This document shows, in pieces, positions 34,676 to 47,401 of a stretch of 64,000 nt of DNA (within the stretch, counting starts at the first letter, position 1; each line of letters begins with the position of its first letter). This DNA comes from Callorhinus ursinus (taxonomy: Eukaryota > Chordata > Mammalia > Carnivora > Otariidae), in assembly GCF_003265705.1 (NCBI RefSeq), contig NW_020312827.1, positions 21,696,413 through 21,760,412 on the forward strand, in the 5' to 3' direction. Below the pieces are notes generated by a model. That model was not told where the DNA came from and made no database searches. It saw only the letters and a list, made by a program, of their open reading frames with translations. The translations under genes were made by a program, and so were the position numbers.

Positions 34676-35579
34676 AGAAGGTGCTTCCCAGAGGAGAGGA
34701 AGAAAGAATATCAGAACCACCTAAAGGGTTTTTTTGCATGACACTAGCTCCCTCCTCAAGCCCTCAGTTGTTTATTTCCCTGACACTTTGATTTTTTTAA
34801 ATTATTATGATAGATTTCAATATATACAAAAGTAGAAGGAATACTGTAATAACCTGCCATTACCATTATCTAGCTTTATCGATTATCAGTCTATTGCTAA
34901 CTTGTTTCATCTATATCTCCCTACCATCTACCCTTGCCAGTTATTAATTTTTATAGCTTTACTGAGGCAATATTTGCATAATATAAATGCATACATTTTA
35001 AGTGTATAATTCAATGAGTTTTTGTAAATATTTAAAATTATGCAGCCATCACCAGAATATAGTTTTAGAATACTTCTATCACCCAAACAAGTTCTCCCTT
35101 GTCTGAATGCAACCAATTCCTGCTGCCACTCCCAGCCCCTCTATCAGGTTAAAGAAGTTTCTTTCTATTACTAGTTTGTTGTGAGCCTTATCATGGTTGA
35201 CAGTTGAATTTTGTCAAATGCATTTTTATACATCTATTGGGATGACCTTTTTTTCCCCTTCATTTTATTTGTTATCATTTACTACAATAACTGTTTTTTG
35301 GAAAGTTAAGCCAAGTTTGCAGTACTGAGATAAATCCCACTTGGTCATAGTGGATAATTCTTTTCAATATGTTGTTAATTTTTTAAAGGATTTTTGCATC
35401 TCTAAGAGGGATATTGGCTTCACAGAATGAGTTGGAAATTGTATTTTTCTCCTCTATTTTCAGAAAGAATTTGTAAATGTTTGCTATTATTTATTCTTTT
35501 TTTTTTTTAGTATTATTTATTCTTAAAATATTTACTAGAAATCACCAGTGAAAGCCATCTGGACTTGGGCTTTTCTTTT

Positions 35580-35840
35580 TGGGAAGTTTTGTTTGTTTAA
35601 GTTCTTATTTAAATTCCAGTTAACATACAGTGTGATATTAGTTTCAGGTGTACAATTTAGTGATTGCATACTTACATACAACACCCAGTGACCCTCATAA
35701 CAAGTGCACTCCTTAATCCCCATCACCTATTTAACCCATTCCCCCCATCTACTTCCCCTCTGGTAACCATCAATTTGTTATCTATAGTTAAGGTTGCTTC
35801 TCTCTCCTTTTCCCTATGCTCCTTTGTTTGTCTTTAAGTG
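35580..35840 (-). mobile_element. Carnivore L1 3' end, antisense, nested
   Basis: 'TTAAATTCCAGTTAACATAC', 'TTTCAGGTGTACAATTTAGT', 'GTGCACTCCTTAATCCCCAT' and 'CTCTGGTAACCATCAATTTG' are the antisense carnivore L1 3' UTR. The host L1 is interrupted near 35580 and resumes by about 35890. Target duplications are not clear. Confidence 0.88.
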
Positions 35841-36650
35841 GCTTTGCCATTCCCAAGCAGTGTTGTCTCTCTCTCTGCCTCAGTAATTGGCAATACTCCA
35901 GATGGTAGCTGTTCTGAGATTTTTCATTAATTGCATTTCTTTGTTGTTGTTGTTGTTACATGCCCACTTATCGTGTAATTCTTATTGAGTAAATTGTGTT
36001 TTTTGTATCTTTTTAGAAATGTTTCCTTTTCATCTAAGTTGAAAACTTGTCAGTATAAAGTTGTTCATAGTATTCCCTTTTAATCTTAGTATCTGTAGGA
36101 TTGGTAGTGATGTCTCCTCTGAAAGGCTTTCCTGATTTTGTTAATGTGTGTCTTCTCCTTTTTTTTTTTTTATATTAAAAGACCGTTTGTTGATTTTGTT
36201 AATTTTTTAAACAACCACCTTTGGTTTCATTTATTTTCTCTACAACTGTACTGTTTCTCTGTCTTGATTTCTGCTTTTATCCTTACTATTTCCTTCTTTC
36301 TTCTTGCTTTGGGTACAGTTTATTCTTCCTTTTCTAGTTTTCTAAGTTGCAATCTTAAGTTATTCGTTTAAGACCTTTATTCTTTTCAATAGAGGTGTTT
36401 AAAACTACAAATATCCTCTAAGCATTGCTTTAGCTTCATCCAATAAACAGTACATTGTGTTTTCATTTGTAATTGTTCAAAATCATTTTATTTTTCCTTA
36501 ATATTTTTTCTTTGATCCATGTGTCATTTAGAAATATTTTGCTTAATTTCCATATATTTGGGGATTTCCAACATTTGGGTTATTTCTAATTTAATTTCTA
36601 TTGTAATTGGATAACATACTTTGTGTGATTTTAATTTTTTTAAATTTTTA

Positions 36651-36860
36651 AGTTTTTTTAAACATTTCATTTACTTGAGAGACAGAGAGAGAGAGAGAGA
36701 GCACATGAGTGGGGGAAGGGGCAGAGGGAGAGCATCTCAAGCAGATTCCCTGCTGAGTGGGGAGCCTGATGTTGGGCTCAATCTCATGACCCATGAGATC
36801 ATGACCTGAGCTGAAACCAAGAGTTGGTCACTTAACTGACTGCATCACCCATGTGACCCT
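36651..36860 (-). mobile_element. Can-SINE, older type, nested in L1
   Basis: The T-rich tail is followed by (GA)n, 'GGGGAAGGGGCAGAGGGAGA', 'ATGAGATCATGACCTGAGCT' and a decayed head 'CTGCATCACCCATGTGACCC'. The flanking T- and A-rich host sequence hides the target duplication. Confidence 0.9.
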
Positions 36861-37154
36861 AATTCTTTAAAATTTATTGAGACATGTTGTATAGCCTACC
36901 ATATGATTTAGCTGAGAAATCTTAGAGAATGTTCCATGTATTCTTGAAAAGAATGTCTATTCTGCTGTTCTTTGGTGGAATTTTTTATAAATCTCACTTG
37001 TTAATCTGTTTGATACTGTTGGTCAAGTCTTCCCTGTTCTTGCTAATTTTCTATCTTATTGTTCTATCAGTTATGGAAAATGGACTATTTGTCCCCAAAA
37101 GTTTTTGTGGCATTGTCTATTTCTTCTTTCAGTTCTGTCAAGTGTTACTTCATG

Positions 37155-37503
37155 TACAGGCATACCTCATTTAATTGTGCTTTGCTTTACTGTGCTTTGT
37201 AGATATTGCATTTTTTATAAATTGAAGATTTGTGACAACCTTGTGTTAAATCAATCATACCATTTTTCCACAGTATTTGCTTACTGCATGTTTCTGTTCA
37301 CATTTTGGTAATTCTTGCAATATTTCAAATTTTATTATTATGATTATATTTGTATGATGATCTGTGATCAGTGATCTTTGATGTTACTATTGTAACTTTT
37401 ATATGCACTGGGAAACCAAAAAATTCATTTGACTTACTCTATTGTGATATACTTTTACAGTGGTCTGAAATCAAACCCACGATATCTCCAAGGTATTTCT
37501 ATA
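37155..37503 (+). mobile_element. Tigger1-type MITE with TA target duplication
   Basis: It begins CAGGCATACCTCATTTAATT, includes 'AATTGAAGATTTGTGACAAC', 'CTGTGATCAGTGATCTTTGA' and 'GCACTGGGAAACCAAAAAAT', and ends ATCTCCAAGGTATTTCTA. These are the two ends of a Tigger1 (TcMar) transposon without the transposase gene. TA at 37155-37156 and 37502-37503 is the expected target duplication. Body about 345 bp. It lies inside the antisense L1, so it is younger than that L1. Confidence 0.93.
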
Positions 37504-38454
37504 TATTAGGACTGTGTTTTTAGGTGTATTTATACTTACAATTGTTTATTTTCCTGATGATAGATCATTTCTATCATTATTAAATGTCTGTCATTGTAGG
37601 GACATTTTGTGTGAATTAAATCTTGTTATATAGCCACTCCAGCTCTCTTATAATTACTATTTCATGTTTTCTTTTTTTTCTTTTTTACTTTCAAACTATT
37701 TGTGTCTTTGAACCTAAAGTATATCTCTTATAGACAGCAAATAGTTGTGGGTTTTTTGTTTTGTTTTGTTTTGTTTTTGTTTCCTTGTTTGTTTTGGTTA
37801 ATCTGTTCTGATGACCTCTACCTTTTAGTTGGCAGGTTTAATCCACTAACATTTAATGTAATTATTGACCAAGTCATATTTACATCTGGTATTTTGCTAC
37901 TTGTCTTTAATATGTCTTATGTCTTTTTTCCTCTTTCTTTGTTCCTTCTAATTTTTTGTTGTTGTTGTTAAACATTTTTTCCGTGTATATTATAGTTATT
38001 TCATTGGTTTTATCCCTAATTTTTTTAAATTCTTTTTTTGATGATATCTCTAGGGGTTACAATATGCATGTTAATTTATCAAAAGCTACATCAGATTAAT
38101 ATGAATGTAATTCTAGTAAAATCCAGATACAGCCCACTTCATCCCTGCTCCTTTCAGCTATTATTGTTATGTAAATGTTATAAAGCCAACAGTACAGTTA
38201 CTGTGTTATAGTTATTGTTTATGAAATTTTAAGTCTGTTTTTAACACAGTTAATATATATATTCCTTTATGTAGTCTTTAATATTTATGCATATATTACC
38301 TTTTCCACTGCTTTGAGAGTCTTTGAGTGGATACTTCATGATACTATTTCCTTTTCTTCAGCCTGAAAATTTTATTTTAGAATTTCTTATAAGGCAAAGC
38401 ACCTAACAAAAATTTTGCTCATTCTTTGTTTGCTTTAGAATGTCCACATAAAAA

Positions 38455-38685
38455 AGAATTCTTCTTTTTAAAGATTTTTACCATTTATTTGAGAGAGAGA
38501 GAGAGAGACAGAGAGAGACAAGAGAGCACGAGTGGGGGAGGGGCAGAGGGAGAGGGAGAAGCAGACTCCCCACCGAGCCATAAGCCTGAGGCAGGGCTCG
38601 ATCCCAGGACCCTGGGACCGTGACCTGAGCTGAAGGCAGATGTTTAACCAACTGAGCCACCCAGGTACCCCTAAATAGAATTCTT
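38455..38685 (-). mobile_element. Can-SINE with 9-bp target duplication, nested in L1
   Basis: The body is at about 38464-38676: tail 'AAAGATTTTTACCATTTATT', (GA)n, 'GCTCGATCCCAGGACCCTGG', head 'CTGAGCCACCCAGGTACCCC'. AGAATTCTT lies at 38455-38463 and 38677-38685. Confidence 0.95.
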
Positions 38686-38772
38686 AGATAACAGCTACTT
38701 CTTCAGTACTTTCACTATGTCATTTCATTGTGTTCTCAACTCCATCATTTTTCTAGACTCAAGCTTTTCTTT

Positions 38773-38975
38773 TCTTTTTTTTTAAGATTTTATTTATTTG
38801 TTTGAGAGAGATGGAGAGAGCTAGAGAGCACAAGCAGGGGGAAGCACAGAGGGAGAGGGAGAAGTAGGCTCCCCGCTGAGCAGGGAGCCAGATGTGGGGC
38901 TCTATCCCAGGTCCCTGGGATCATTCCCTGAGCCAAAACAGATGCTTAACTGACTGAGCCACCCAGGCCCCCCCA
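38773..38975 (-). mobile_element. Can-SINE, nested in L1
   Basis: Tail 'TTTAAGATTTTATTTATTTG', body 'AGCACAAGCAGGGGGAAGCA' and head 'GAGCCACCCAGGCCCCCC'. It is only about 90 bp from the preceding Can-SINE in the same orientation, and both interrupt the same old L1. Confidence 0.93.
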
Positions 38976-40710
38976 CAACTGCAACATTTTTTATGAAAAT
39001 TCAGTCATTTAATTGTATTTTTGTTCTCTGAACGTGGTGATTTGTTTTTCTTCTTGATGTCTTTAAGATGTTTCCTTGGCTTTCTTTACCAGGATGTGTT
39101 GAAGTATAAAACTGGGGGTTTTATATTCTATTTGGGATTTGTTGAGTCTTGTATCTTTAGATTGTTTTTCATTAGATTTGGAACATTTTCAACCATTTAT
39201 TTAAATATTTTATGCCTTTTTCTATGACTCTTCTCTGTTTGGTACTTCCATTGCACACATATTGATATGCCTTGATATTGTCCCACAGAGCTCTTAGGCT
39301 CTGATAATTTTTCTTCAATCTGAATAAATTCTGTTAATATATCTTCAAGTTTATTGATTTTTCTGTTACCTTAAATTTGTTATTTAGTATTCTTACTGAA
39401 TTTTCATTTTCTGTTGTTTTACTTTTCAACTCCCAAATTTCCATATTTTAAAATTTCCATTTGTTGTAACAGTTCTACATTGTTGGCTTATTGTCATCAT
39501 TCTTTCTTTTAATTCTTTAAACAGAATTTCATTAGTTCTTTGAACATAGTTATAAAGCAACTCCTTGGAAGTCTTTATTTAAGTCCAAAATGCGGGCCTC
39601 CTTAGAGACAGTTTCTTTTCATTTCTTTTTCCTGAAAATGAGATATACGTTTTGTTTCTTTTCATGTTTTATAATTTTTTTGGCAAAAATTGAACATTTA
39701 AAAAATTGAACATTTTAGGTAATATATTGTAGAAACTCTGGATTATAATTCCACCCAAATTGTTGCTGCTGTTGCTTGTTTGTTTAGTAACTTGCCTGGA
39801 CTATACCTGCCAAATTTGTTTCTCCATGTTGTATGATTATTGGTATCTCTATTCAGTTTTTTTTTTTTAATTCCTGTTTTTCATTTTAAGCCTAATTTAT
39901 TAGGGGTCATGTCTCTATTTCTGCATATCTTAGTAGTCAGCCAGTGATCGGTAGAAGGTTGTGCTCAAACACCTCAAGACAATTCCACCCTGTGTCAATG
40001 GATATGTTTGAGTTAGTAAGTGCATTCAAAGTTCAGGCATTTTAAAATTTGCCCAGATTTTACTTTTCTCTGAGTTCTCTGATGTTTCCTGTACAGTTTT
40101 AGTAGTATGAAGATAAGCCAAAGATGTGTAGATAACTTAGGGTCTCTTTAGTCTCTCCTGTGCAAATGTGTGGAGAGGTTATCAGGACTCTATGGATGCT
40201 TTATTTCCAGTATCTCCCTGTAAAATTTCTGGCTAGTTTGCTGTTTATCCCAGCGAGGAATTCAGCTTCAGGCTTACTGAGCCTCTGGTCTTCCCAATTC
40301 ATTTGCCACTGAAATTTATTTGCTTCCCAATTCACAACTGTTATAAACCCATTGGCTGTGGAATCTTTCTGTGTTCTGATCCAAATGAAGGCATTCCCCT
40401 CTAGCAACAAAGCTGTTTGTTTTATACATTGCTTCGCATTGGTGGAATCACTGTGCAGATTGAGCTGGGGTGAGGGATGGAAGTAGTTCCAGAGAGGAAT
40501 GTCACAGATCCCCACTGTTATTATACGGAGTTCACTTTTTTCTTTTCTTTCTTTCTTTCCTTTTTTTTTTTAAAGAATACCTACTTCTTAATTTGGTGTA
40601 TTATTTTGGTCAGTTTCCATAACCCTGAAATTTTTTCCAGTTTTATAATTTTTTTGGTCGAGACAAAATTTACTGAGCACTTTATTCTCCTATACCAGAG
40701 TCCAGCCTCT

Positions 40711-41229
40711 AACTAGATTTTTATATGCCTCTCTTCCCTATTTTGAACATTGCTAGTATGGGCAATTCTTGCTGACTGAGATGTTCCCTATCCTTAAAAT
40801 TTGTGTTCAAGTGAGCAAAATATGTGATCATATGTGTGGATATATACAGCCTTAGAAAAGACATTTTTAAGAGGGAAATTCCTTGCATGGATCTGGATAG
40901 CACAAGTATACACATATGAATGTACTTTCCTCTATACCCTCATTACCACCTAGGTTCCACTAATTTCTCTTTATTTTTTTAAAATTTATATGGACTGGTA
41001 AAGAAATTAAGTGAAGAGGTGAAAAAACATCTGCCTACTTGTCCATTAAAATATTTTTTTTCTGTCTAGTGTGATCAACTCTACTGGTTTACACAGAAAT
41101 AAAATTGCACTAAAATTTCTACCTCTTAGGAAATGCCTCAGTTCCAGACATATTGGGAGAGTTGGTCACCCAGAACCCAGAATATTCTTTTATAAGAGTA
41201 CTAGCCACGTTGTATCATTGTTTTTTGCT
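40711..41229. other. Low-copy sequence, nothing recognised
   Basis: Starts where L1 5' UTR similarity fades. No repeat or frame of note. Confidence 0.35.
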
Positions 41230-41690
41230 TACTTTACAGTTGTCTCAGTTAGCTATTTTCTGGAGAGCAATTACATAACAAACAACCACAAAATAAAACC
41301 ACACATACAAAATCAAGCCTTTATTTCTTACCTAAGTGTCTGATGGTTACCCTGGAGTTCAGTTAATTTAGTCTGGGCTCACCAGGCTTGGCTGCAGGTT
41401 CCAGATTACATTCAGATCCAGGGCCCATAGGTTACTTGCGTGTGTTCTTCTTATGGCATTGAAAAAAATATCAGAGCATTAGCTCAACTGTCCAATCAAT
41501 TTCAAGCTTTTGCTTATATCATGTCTGCAACCATTCCACTGGCCAAAGTAAATAACCTGACCAGCACAACATTCATGTGATGGAGAAATATACCATGCTT
41601 CTATTCTGAGGATCAGCAAAGTTACATGACTGAGGGTATGGATACAGAAGTGGTCAAGTATTAGGAACAATAGCATAAACTTCTACCTTG
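41230..41690. repeat. Ancient interspersed repeat, family not assigned
   Basis: 'TTGTCTCAGTTAGCTATTTT', 'ACATAACAAACAACCACAAA' and 'TCCACTGGCCAAAGTAAATA' resemble, in order, a common mammalian repeat whose consensus runs 'AGTTAGCTATTGCTGTGTAA ... TATTGGCCAAAGCAAGTCA'. I cannot name the family with confidence. Confidence 0.45.
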
Positions 41691-41734
41691 TTTCCCCCAA
41701 ACCAGCCTGAGCATAGAAAACATGCTCTATGTCT

Positions 41735-41970
41735 AGGTTATAGAACTGGTTCAGGCACTTAGTAGCCATGTGCCCTTAGGCAAGTTACTTTGCAGCTTTA
41801 TATCTAAATTTTCTCATCTATAAAATAAAGATAATAATGGTATCTCTTTCACAGGATTGTTGAAAATATTAAATAAGATTATCCAGGTGAAGCACTTAGT
41901 GCTGTGCCTAGCATAAAGCCTCACACCTCCTGGCATACAATAGGAGGCAAGAAAATGTTTGTTGAATGAG
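41735..41970 (+). repeat. MIR SINE, sense
   Basis: 'CCTTAGGCAAGTTACTTTGC', 'TCTATAAAATAAAGATAATA' and 'AGCACTTAGTGCTGTGCCTA' give core, central block and 3' part of MIR. Confidence 0.85.
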
Positions 41971-44799
41971 TGAAGAGATATATGAAATGGAAAAGAATCT
42001 CAGAAATATGCAAATGAATATTTTAAATTGTTGGGATAATATATAATTTAGACTTGGGATTGGGAAGGCCAGCTGGGAGAGTGAACTAGGGCTTAGTTGT
42101 GGTGAAAGAAAACATATTGGATGATTGCCCCTGGGTAGAATTAAGGCACCTATCCAGCTAATCAGACTTTATAATAAATAATTTCATTCGACAAGGAAAA
42201 GTTCTAAATATTGGCCAGTATCTATTGCAGTAAGTACTCCTGGTGCTGCAGCTGCAGTGCAGTTCCATGTGAGCTTAGCTTCGCCTCATGCCCACTTAGC
42301 TGACCTCAGTGTATGTCACGCACCTTTGTGTTTCTCTTTGAGGGCCTTTTACAACATCATGGGAACACATACCAGAAGTAAGGGGAGTTATTGCTCCTGG
42401 GACAATCCTTAATCAATGGACATAAGAGTGCATGGATAAATGTTTCAGCCTCCCGTACTTAAGAAGATATTTCATAAGCTAATCAGGAAGTATCAGCAGA
42501 ATTGATCCCAGGGTGTAGAAAATATCCCTATATCAGCTTTTACCCCTTCATTTTCTAACTCTTTCCACTCTATGTTTCATAATTCCTGGGATTATTCCTA
42601 AGTAAACTTACTGTATACTCTCTCAGGTTCTACTTTCTGGGAAATCCAAACTAAGGCACACATATTTTTGACCTTTATTTTTTTAACTACAGTCTGCCCT
42701 CCCCAAATCTGCCCTGTGCTCCTACTTGGGACAAATATTCATATTTAAGAGTTAGTTTATTCAGTCTATTTTACCTATCAAAATTTTGTTGAAGCTCAAC
42801 TGGCAACATTTTGTGTTATGAAAACTGTAGGGTTTATTTTTGTTTTCAAAATGCAAATCCAATTATGATATGAAAATTATAGTGTTGAAATGATTTTTCA
42901 ACTTATAAAGGCACCTTGGGAATGCTGATATTCTCTTCAAGGAAGTGTCTTCTCCCTGGTTAAGATTTAGCAATCTATATGATCACATTTATACCTTTCT
43001 GAAAACATTGTTCTGGAGCACAAGAAAAATACTTTGATGTTTTCTGGCAAATTGTTGACCCTGGGGAATACATAGCTATAGGAAGCACTAAATGAAATAA
43101 TCTTTCTTTAAACAGAATCCTTTCTGCAAGCATATTTCAATACTCTTTCTGGTAAAAGTTCAAAATTCTGTCTTTAGTTTTCATTGTGGTCTTTGCATAT
43201 GGATTAATCCATAGAAATTCTATAACTGGAAGCCAATCTATAATGAATTTTCTTAACAAATAAATAAGGTAACTGAAAAGGAAATAATTTCCTTGAGAAA
43301 TTATCTTGAGAAGGGATGGTTTCCTAAAGCTCCTCAACTAATTGTAACTAGAATCCCAAACTGAATTCTTTAGCTGGTCTGTGTTCCATATTTTCCCAAC
43401 TGACTTTTATGCCTTAAACATTCCCAGTTTAAGGTGAAGTTGCACAAAAGATACACTCTCTTTACATAATCATACTTCAGGAACTCTCTGTTTTGTCTAC
43501 TGTAAAGTTTTCTTTTTGTATTTTGCACTGAGTCTTTTGCTAACCTATTGGGTTTTCAGCTGCTTTGTTTCCTGAGTCCACCCTCAGCTGGGATGTTGCC
43601 CTTGATGCCATCTAACCCCTCTCCTTCTGAAATTCTAGGTAGCCCCGGTGCCTTAGCACCTGAAGAAGAGGGACCTTACTCATAAATTCATACTTATTGA
43701 TTATCAAAGGAAATAAACAAGTGAGAGGTCTCTTTTTCCATCTTTGATGTTTTGCTTCAGATTCTAACCTGAAAATCATCTATAGATACCAATCTTAACT
43801 TTCTCATCCTTTCTATATTCCTGCTCATAGACAAAGAGTCTCTGTTTGATCAGTTTAGAAGAATGGGGTAAACATGTCACCATGCTCCTTAATCTCCCTA
43901 CCTTCTCACCTTGGAGTCTGTCTAACTGTAGAATGCCCAAGTTCTGCTTTGCTCTTTTATTATGAGAGAGGCCCATTTTTGTTCACTGCTGCCAGTGGCT
44001 TTGATTGAGAAAGTTTGGGTAATTCTCAGAAACTGCATCAGGTAGCCTTTCATTGATCTGCATTTGAACCATGTTCTCCAATAGCTTTATCCACAACAAA
44101 GGAGAGGTCTTGACTTCTATATCCTTGATTCATGCACTTATTGATAACTTGTTCCTAAAATCAGAAAGAAAAATCCCAACACAATCTCCTAAAATCCCAA
44201 TGGTAAATGAAGAAAGGGCTTTTTTAAAAAAACGTTAGGAACACAATAACTTCAACAAAGACAATAGTCATGGGAATGATTAATAAAAATAAGAATAACT
44301 TATTAATAAGAACAGTAAATGATTAATGCATATGAAAAATGACAATAAAAGTCAATGTTTAGTTGATCAAGATTTCCGAAAATTACAATATCCTGTGGGT
44401 TAAAGGTGTAATTGGGTAAATGTAGTTATTTAAGTGGAAGGAGATTGAAAATAATCCAGAAACCTCGGTATCATATACTACTATTTCAGTACTTAATATT
44501 AAAAGATACCGTAGTATGTACTTTAAAGCACTCATTTACTAAAATGTTGAAAGAGCCTTTTTATTATTATCTTACCACATTTCTCAAAAGTAATCTTAGT
44601 TCTTTCAAAAATTCTTTGATTCTAGAATTAAAACAAATATCTTATTTCTACATATTTTAAAATAGCCCTTTAATTTCTGCAACTAATGTTGCAATATGAA
44701 ATGGCAGAGCTCCTGGTCTCATGACTGTCTATCTACATATATTGGTAGAATTGAAGGTGGTGGGGACTGATTTGAGTTTAATGTACAGATATTTTTGAA
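41971..44799. other. Mostly unassigned; possible old LTR at about 42220-42660
   Basis: 'GTAAACTTACTGTATACTCT' then 'CTCAGGTTCTACTTTCTGGG' and 'AAATCCAAACTAAGGCA' (ends 42659) looks like the U5 end of an old ERVL-type LTR. The 5' boundary is unclear. The remainder up to 44799 holds no repeat or frame I can support. Confidence 0.35.
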
Positions 44800-46690
44800 C
44801 TAAGTCTATGATCTGAGTACATTTTAAAGTTTCCAAACATTTTGCATCTTCGCTTATTTATTTTAATGCAGGTGTTATTTTTATTGATTTAATTTAATCA
44901 AATTTAGTTAGAGAATATGATTTATAATGTTTTTTCTTAGAATTTATCAAACCTCGCTATTGGTAATTTTTGTAAGTATTCCATGAGTACCTAAAAATAA
45001 TGTACATTTTGTTTATAGATATAAAGTTCTATTAAAAATCTGTTAGATCAGTTTTGTTAATTTTATTATTCTAATTTGCTATATTTACTAATTTTTATTG
45101 GTTTCATATACTGGTTTCTGAGAGAAGTGGTATAATCCCACTACTCAGTTGTGGGTTTGTCAATTTTTCTATATAATTATGTCATTTTTGCTTTATATAT
45201 TTTGATTTCAAATTAGTGCATATAAATTTGTGATAATTAAACCTTCTTGGATTTTTCCTCCATCACTATTATTGATTTTTAATTTAAATTATAACTTTTT
45301 TGCTATTATCATAGCTATATCAGCTTTTTTTTAATTAGCACTTGCCTGATATAACTTTTAATATCCTTGTGATTTTAACTTGTCTGTGTGATTTTTTTTT
45401 TAAGTAAAAACTGTTGGGCTATATTTTTTTAAAGTTCATTTGGTTACTCTATTTTCTGACCTGAAAATTACCACATCGTAATCACTAATATGTCTGCAGT
45501 GTCACTAATATGACTACTTTAACTCAAGCTTACTCTTTATTCATCTTTTTTTTAACCTTTACTTTTCTCTGCCCTTAGTTTCTCTTGGAATAATAATTTA
45601 CAAAAATTCTCTTAATTTTCCTCTGCATATTTTCTTCACATAGGAGTTATAATGTTTCTAATCTATTAATGGTTATCTTAGTTTTTCACACACATATTTA
45701 TATGTTTCCATTCTACTACATGGCAAGGAACTTTAAACTCTTTAAAATTATATGGAATATCCCTTTTTTATCTTGTTATTAATGTCTAGAGTGTTGTTGT
45801 TGTTTTGTTTTGTTTACTACTAAATACTGGAGTAAATTTTCAACTGTGGGATAATGTTTTACTCAATTCCAGAAAAATTTCTGGAAAAAGTTCTGATCTC
45901 TTCAAATATCACTTTTCAGTCATTTCTTTAGAGATTCTTGATCCAGCCTTCTTAGCTCTTTCTTTTACTTTTATATGTATATCTTTGACTCTTTATTATT
46001 AAATTCTCAGCTAATTCCTTTAAACTATATTCTAATTTACTCATTCTCAGAGACAGTGAAAATCAGCAATGTGTTGCAGACTGATGGTATTTTCATTCCC
46101 AAGTAAGTAAGAGCAAATAAGCCATTCGTATACAAAGTCATACTATAGCTGTAATAATGGGTGACAATTATTTCTTCTGTTATTGTTCTTTTCTTACCAG
46201 TGATAGCCCAGTGCTGCTTAATTTCTCCCACCTTGTGAACAAATAAATTACTGATATACTCAAATACTGAATTGCTAGCTCACCCTCCTTCTTAACAGTA
46301 TTCAACTCAGAAGTCTTCCCCACTTTCCTATCCCTCTTTGGAATAATCCAGGGAATGCCTACACATACTTCCATCCCTCTTTACTGAGATTCTTACAGGG
46401 TGCATTCTCCTTTGGTATAGCAAGCTAAATAAATCTAAATTTACCTATATGTGTATTTCTGATTATTTGACTACAGGTATGTTACTGATTTGCTGATAGT
46501 CTTTGGCTGGTAGATTTCAAAGTGTCCAGTCTAGATTTTCATGGACAGGTTTTTATCTCCAAAATTTCTAATTCTTTTTTTTTTGTCTCTCATTACATGT
46601 TTTTGCCTTTGTTTCATATTTCTTACAAGTTTTTAATGTAAGTTATTTCTCCTTTTATCACTTTAAGCACCCTAAAACATGTAGCCTTTC
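44800..46690 (-). repeat. Old antisense L1 or HAL1, decayed
   Basis: 'GATATAAAGTTCTATTAAAA', 'TGTGGGTTTGTCAATTTTTC', 'ATAGCTATATCAGCTTTTTT', 'ATTCTTGATCCAGCCTTC' and 'TCCAAAATTTCTAATTCTTT' follow the antisense L1 order from ORF2 toward the 5' side. It is very AT-rich and too diverged to separate L1M from HAL1. Confidence 0.6.
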
Positions 46691-47268
46691 TCAATCTATC
46701 CCAAAAATTAATTTTTGTGTGTGTGGGGAAGAGAATTTGTATTTTGATTACTGATTTTTTTGGCTTTCTTTTGTTTTCCACTTCCTTACACCCATCCATG
46801 TATACAGATTTGGCATTCTTTAATGGTCTCTACCTAGAACCCCAAAGACCTAAAGTCTGAAGGTGATGGAGTATCATTTCTGTAGTGTTCCTGCCAAGAG
46901 GGCATAACCCAAATCTAATTATGAGGAAACATCAGACAACCATAAATTGAGAGATCTGCAAAATACCTGGTCTGTGTTCTTTAGGAATCTCGATGTCATT
47001 AAAGGCAATTTGAAAAAGAAAGATTAATTCAAGAGATGAAAATGACATGGAAACTAAATATAATGTTAATCCTAAAGCTTATTTCTTTTTTATTTGCTAT
47101 AAAAGATAGTATTGAAACAATAATTAAAGTTTGAGTAAGTTCTGTAGATCATAAACAGGTGTCATATCACTATTATTTTCCTGATTTTTATCAGTGTACT
47201 GTGGTTATGGAAATGCAAGAATTTAAAGGTAAAAAGACATAAATTCCACAACTTTCTCTCAAATGGTT

Positions 47269-47401
47269 AAAAAATAGTGATTACAGGACTGCTCAGCAGG
47301 GAGCCTGCTTTTCCCTCTCCCACTCCCCCCTGCTTGTGTTCCCTCCCTCGCTGTGTCTCTCTCTATCAAAAAAATAAAATATTTTAAAAAAATAGTGATT
47401 A
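47269..47401 (+). mobile_element. 5'-truncated Can-SINE, 15-bp target duplication
   Basis: Only the last ~100 bp are present (about 47284-47386), starting CAGGACTGCTCAGCAGGGAG and ending in an A-rich tail. AAAAAATAGTGATTA is repeated exactly at 47269-47283 and 47387-47401. The tRNA-like head with the promoter is missing. The duplication shows it was inserted in this form. Confidence 0.95.

Larger units (their letters stand above)
34800..40710 (-). mobile_element. Long antisense L1 (old L1M), 3' UTR to 5' UTR, host of nested insertions
   Basis: Read on the minus strand, this is one L1 in order from right to left. 5' UTR-like sequence lies at about 40710-39800, the 5' part of the element at about 39780-38000, and ORF2 endonuclease to reverse-transcriptase sequence at about 37970-35195. 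The 3' UTR lies at 35140-34800. Plus-strand landmarks include 'GTCCCACAGAGCTCTTAGGC' (39280), 'ATCCATGTGTCATTTAGAAA' (36515), 'GCCACTCCAGCTCTCTTATA' (37635), 'CACAGAATGAGTTGGAAATT' (35421) and 'TAAATCCCACTTGGTCATAG' (35331). A gap of roughly 2 kb of ORF2 separates 35195 from the 3' UTR. All frames are broken. It holds a carnivore L1 3' end, a Tigger MITE and three Can-SINEs, annotated separately. Confidence 0.85.

Noticed and set aside
37155..37503. Protein-coding Tigger transposase
   Set aside because: Only the two transposon ends are present. The middle that would encode transposase is absent.
38426..38660. Overlapping frames on both strands (65 and 60 codons)
   Set aside because: They are translations of a Can-SINE and its (GA)n stretch.
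40201..40515. 104-codon minus-strand frame
   Set aside because: It lies within antisense L1 5' UTR-like sequence and has no relation to L1 ORF1 or ORF2 proteins that I can see.
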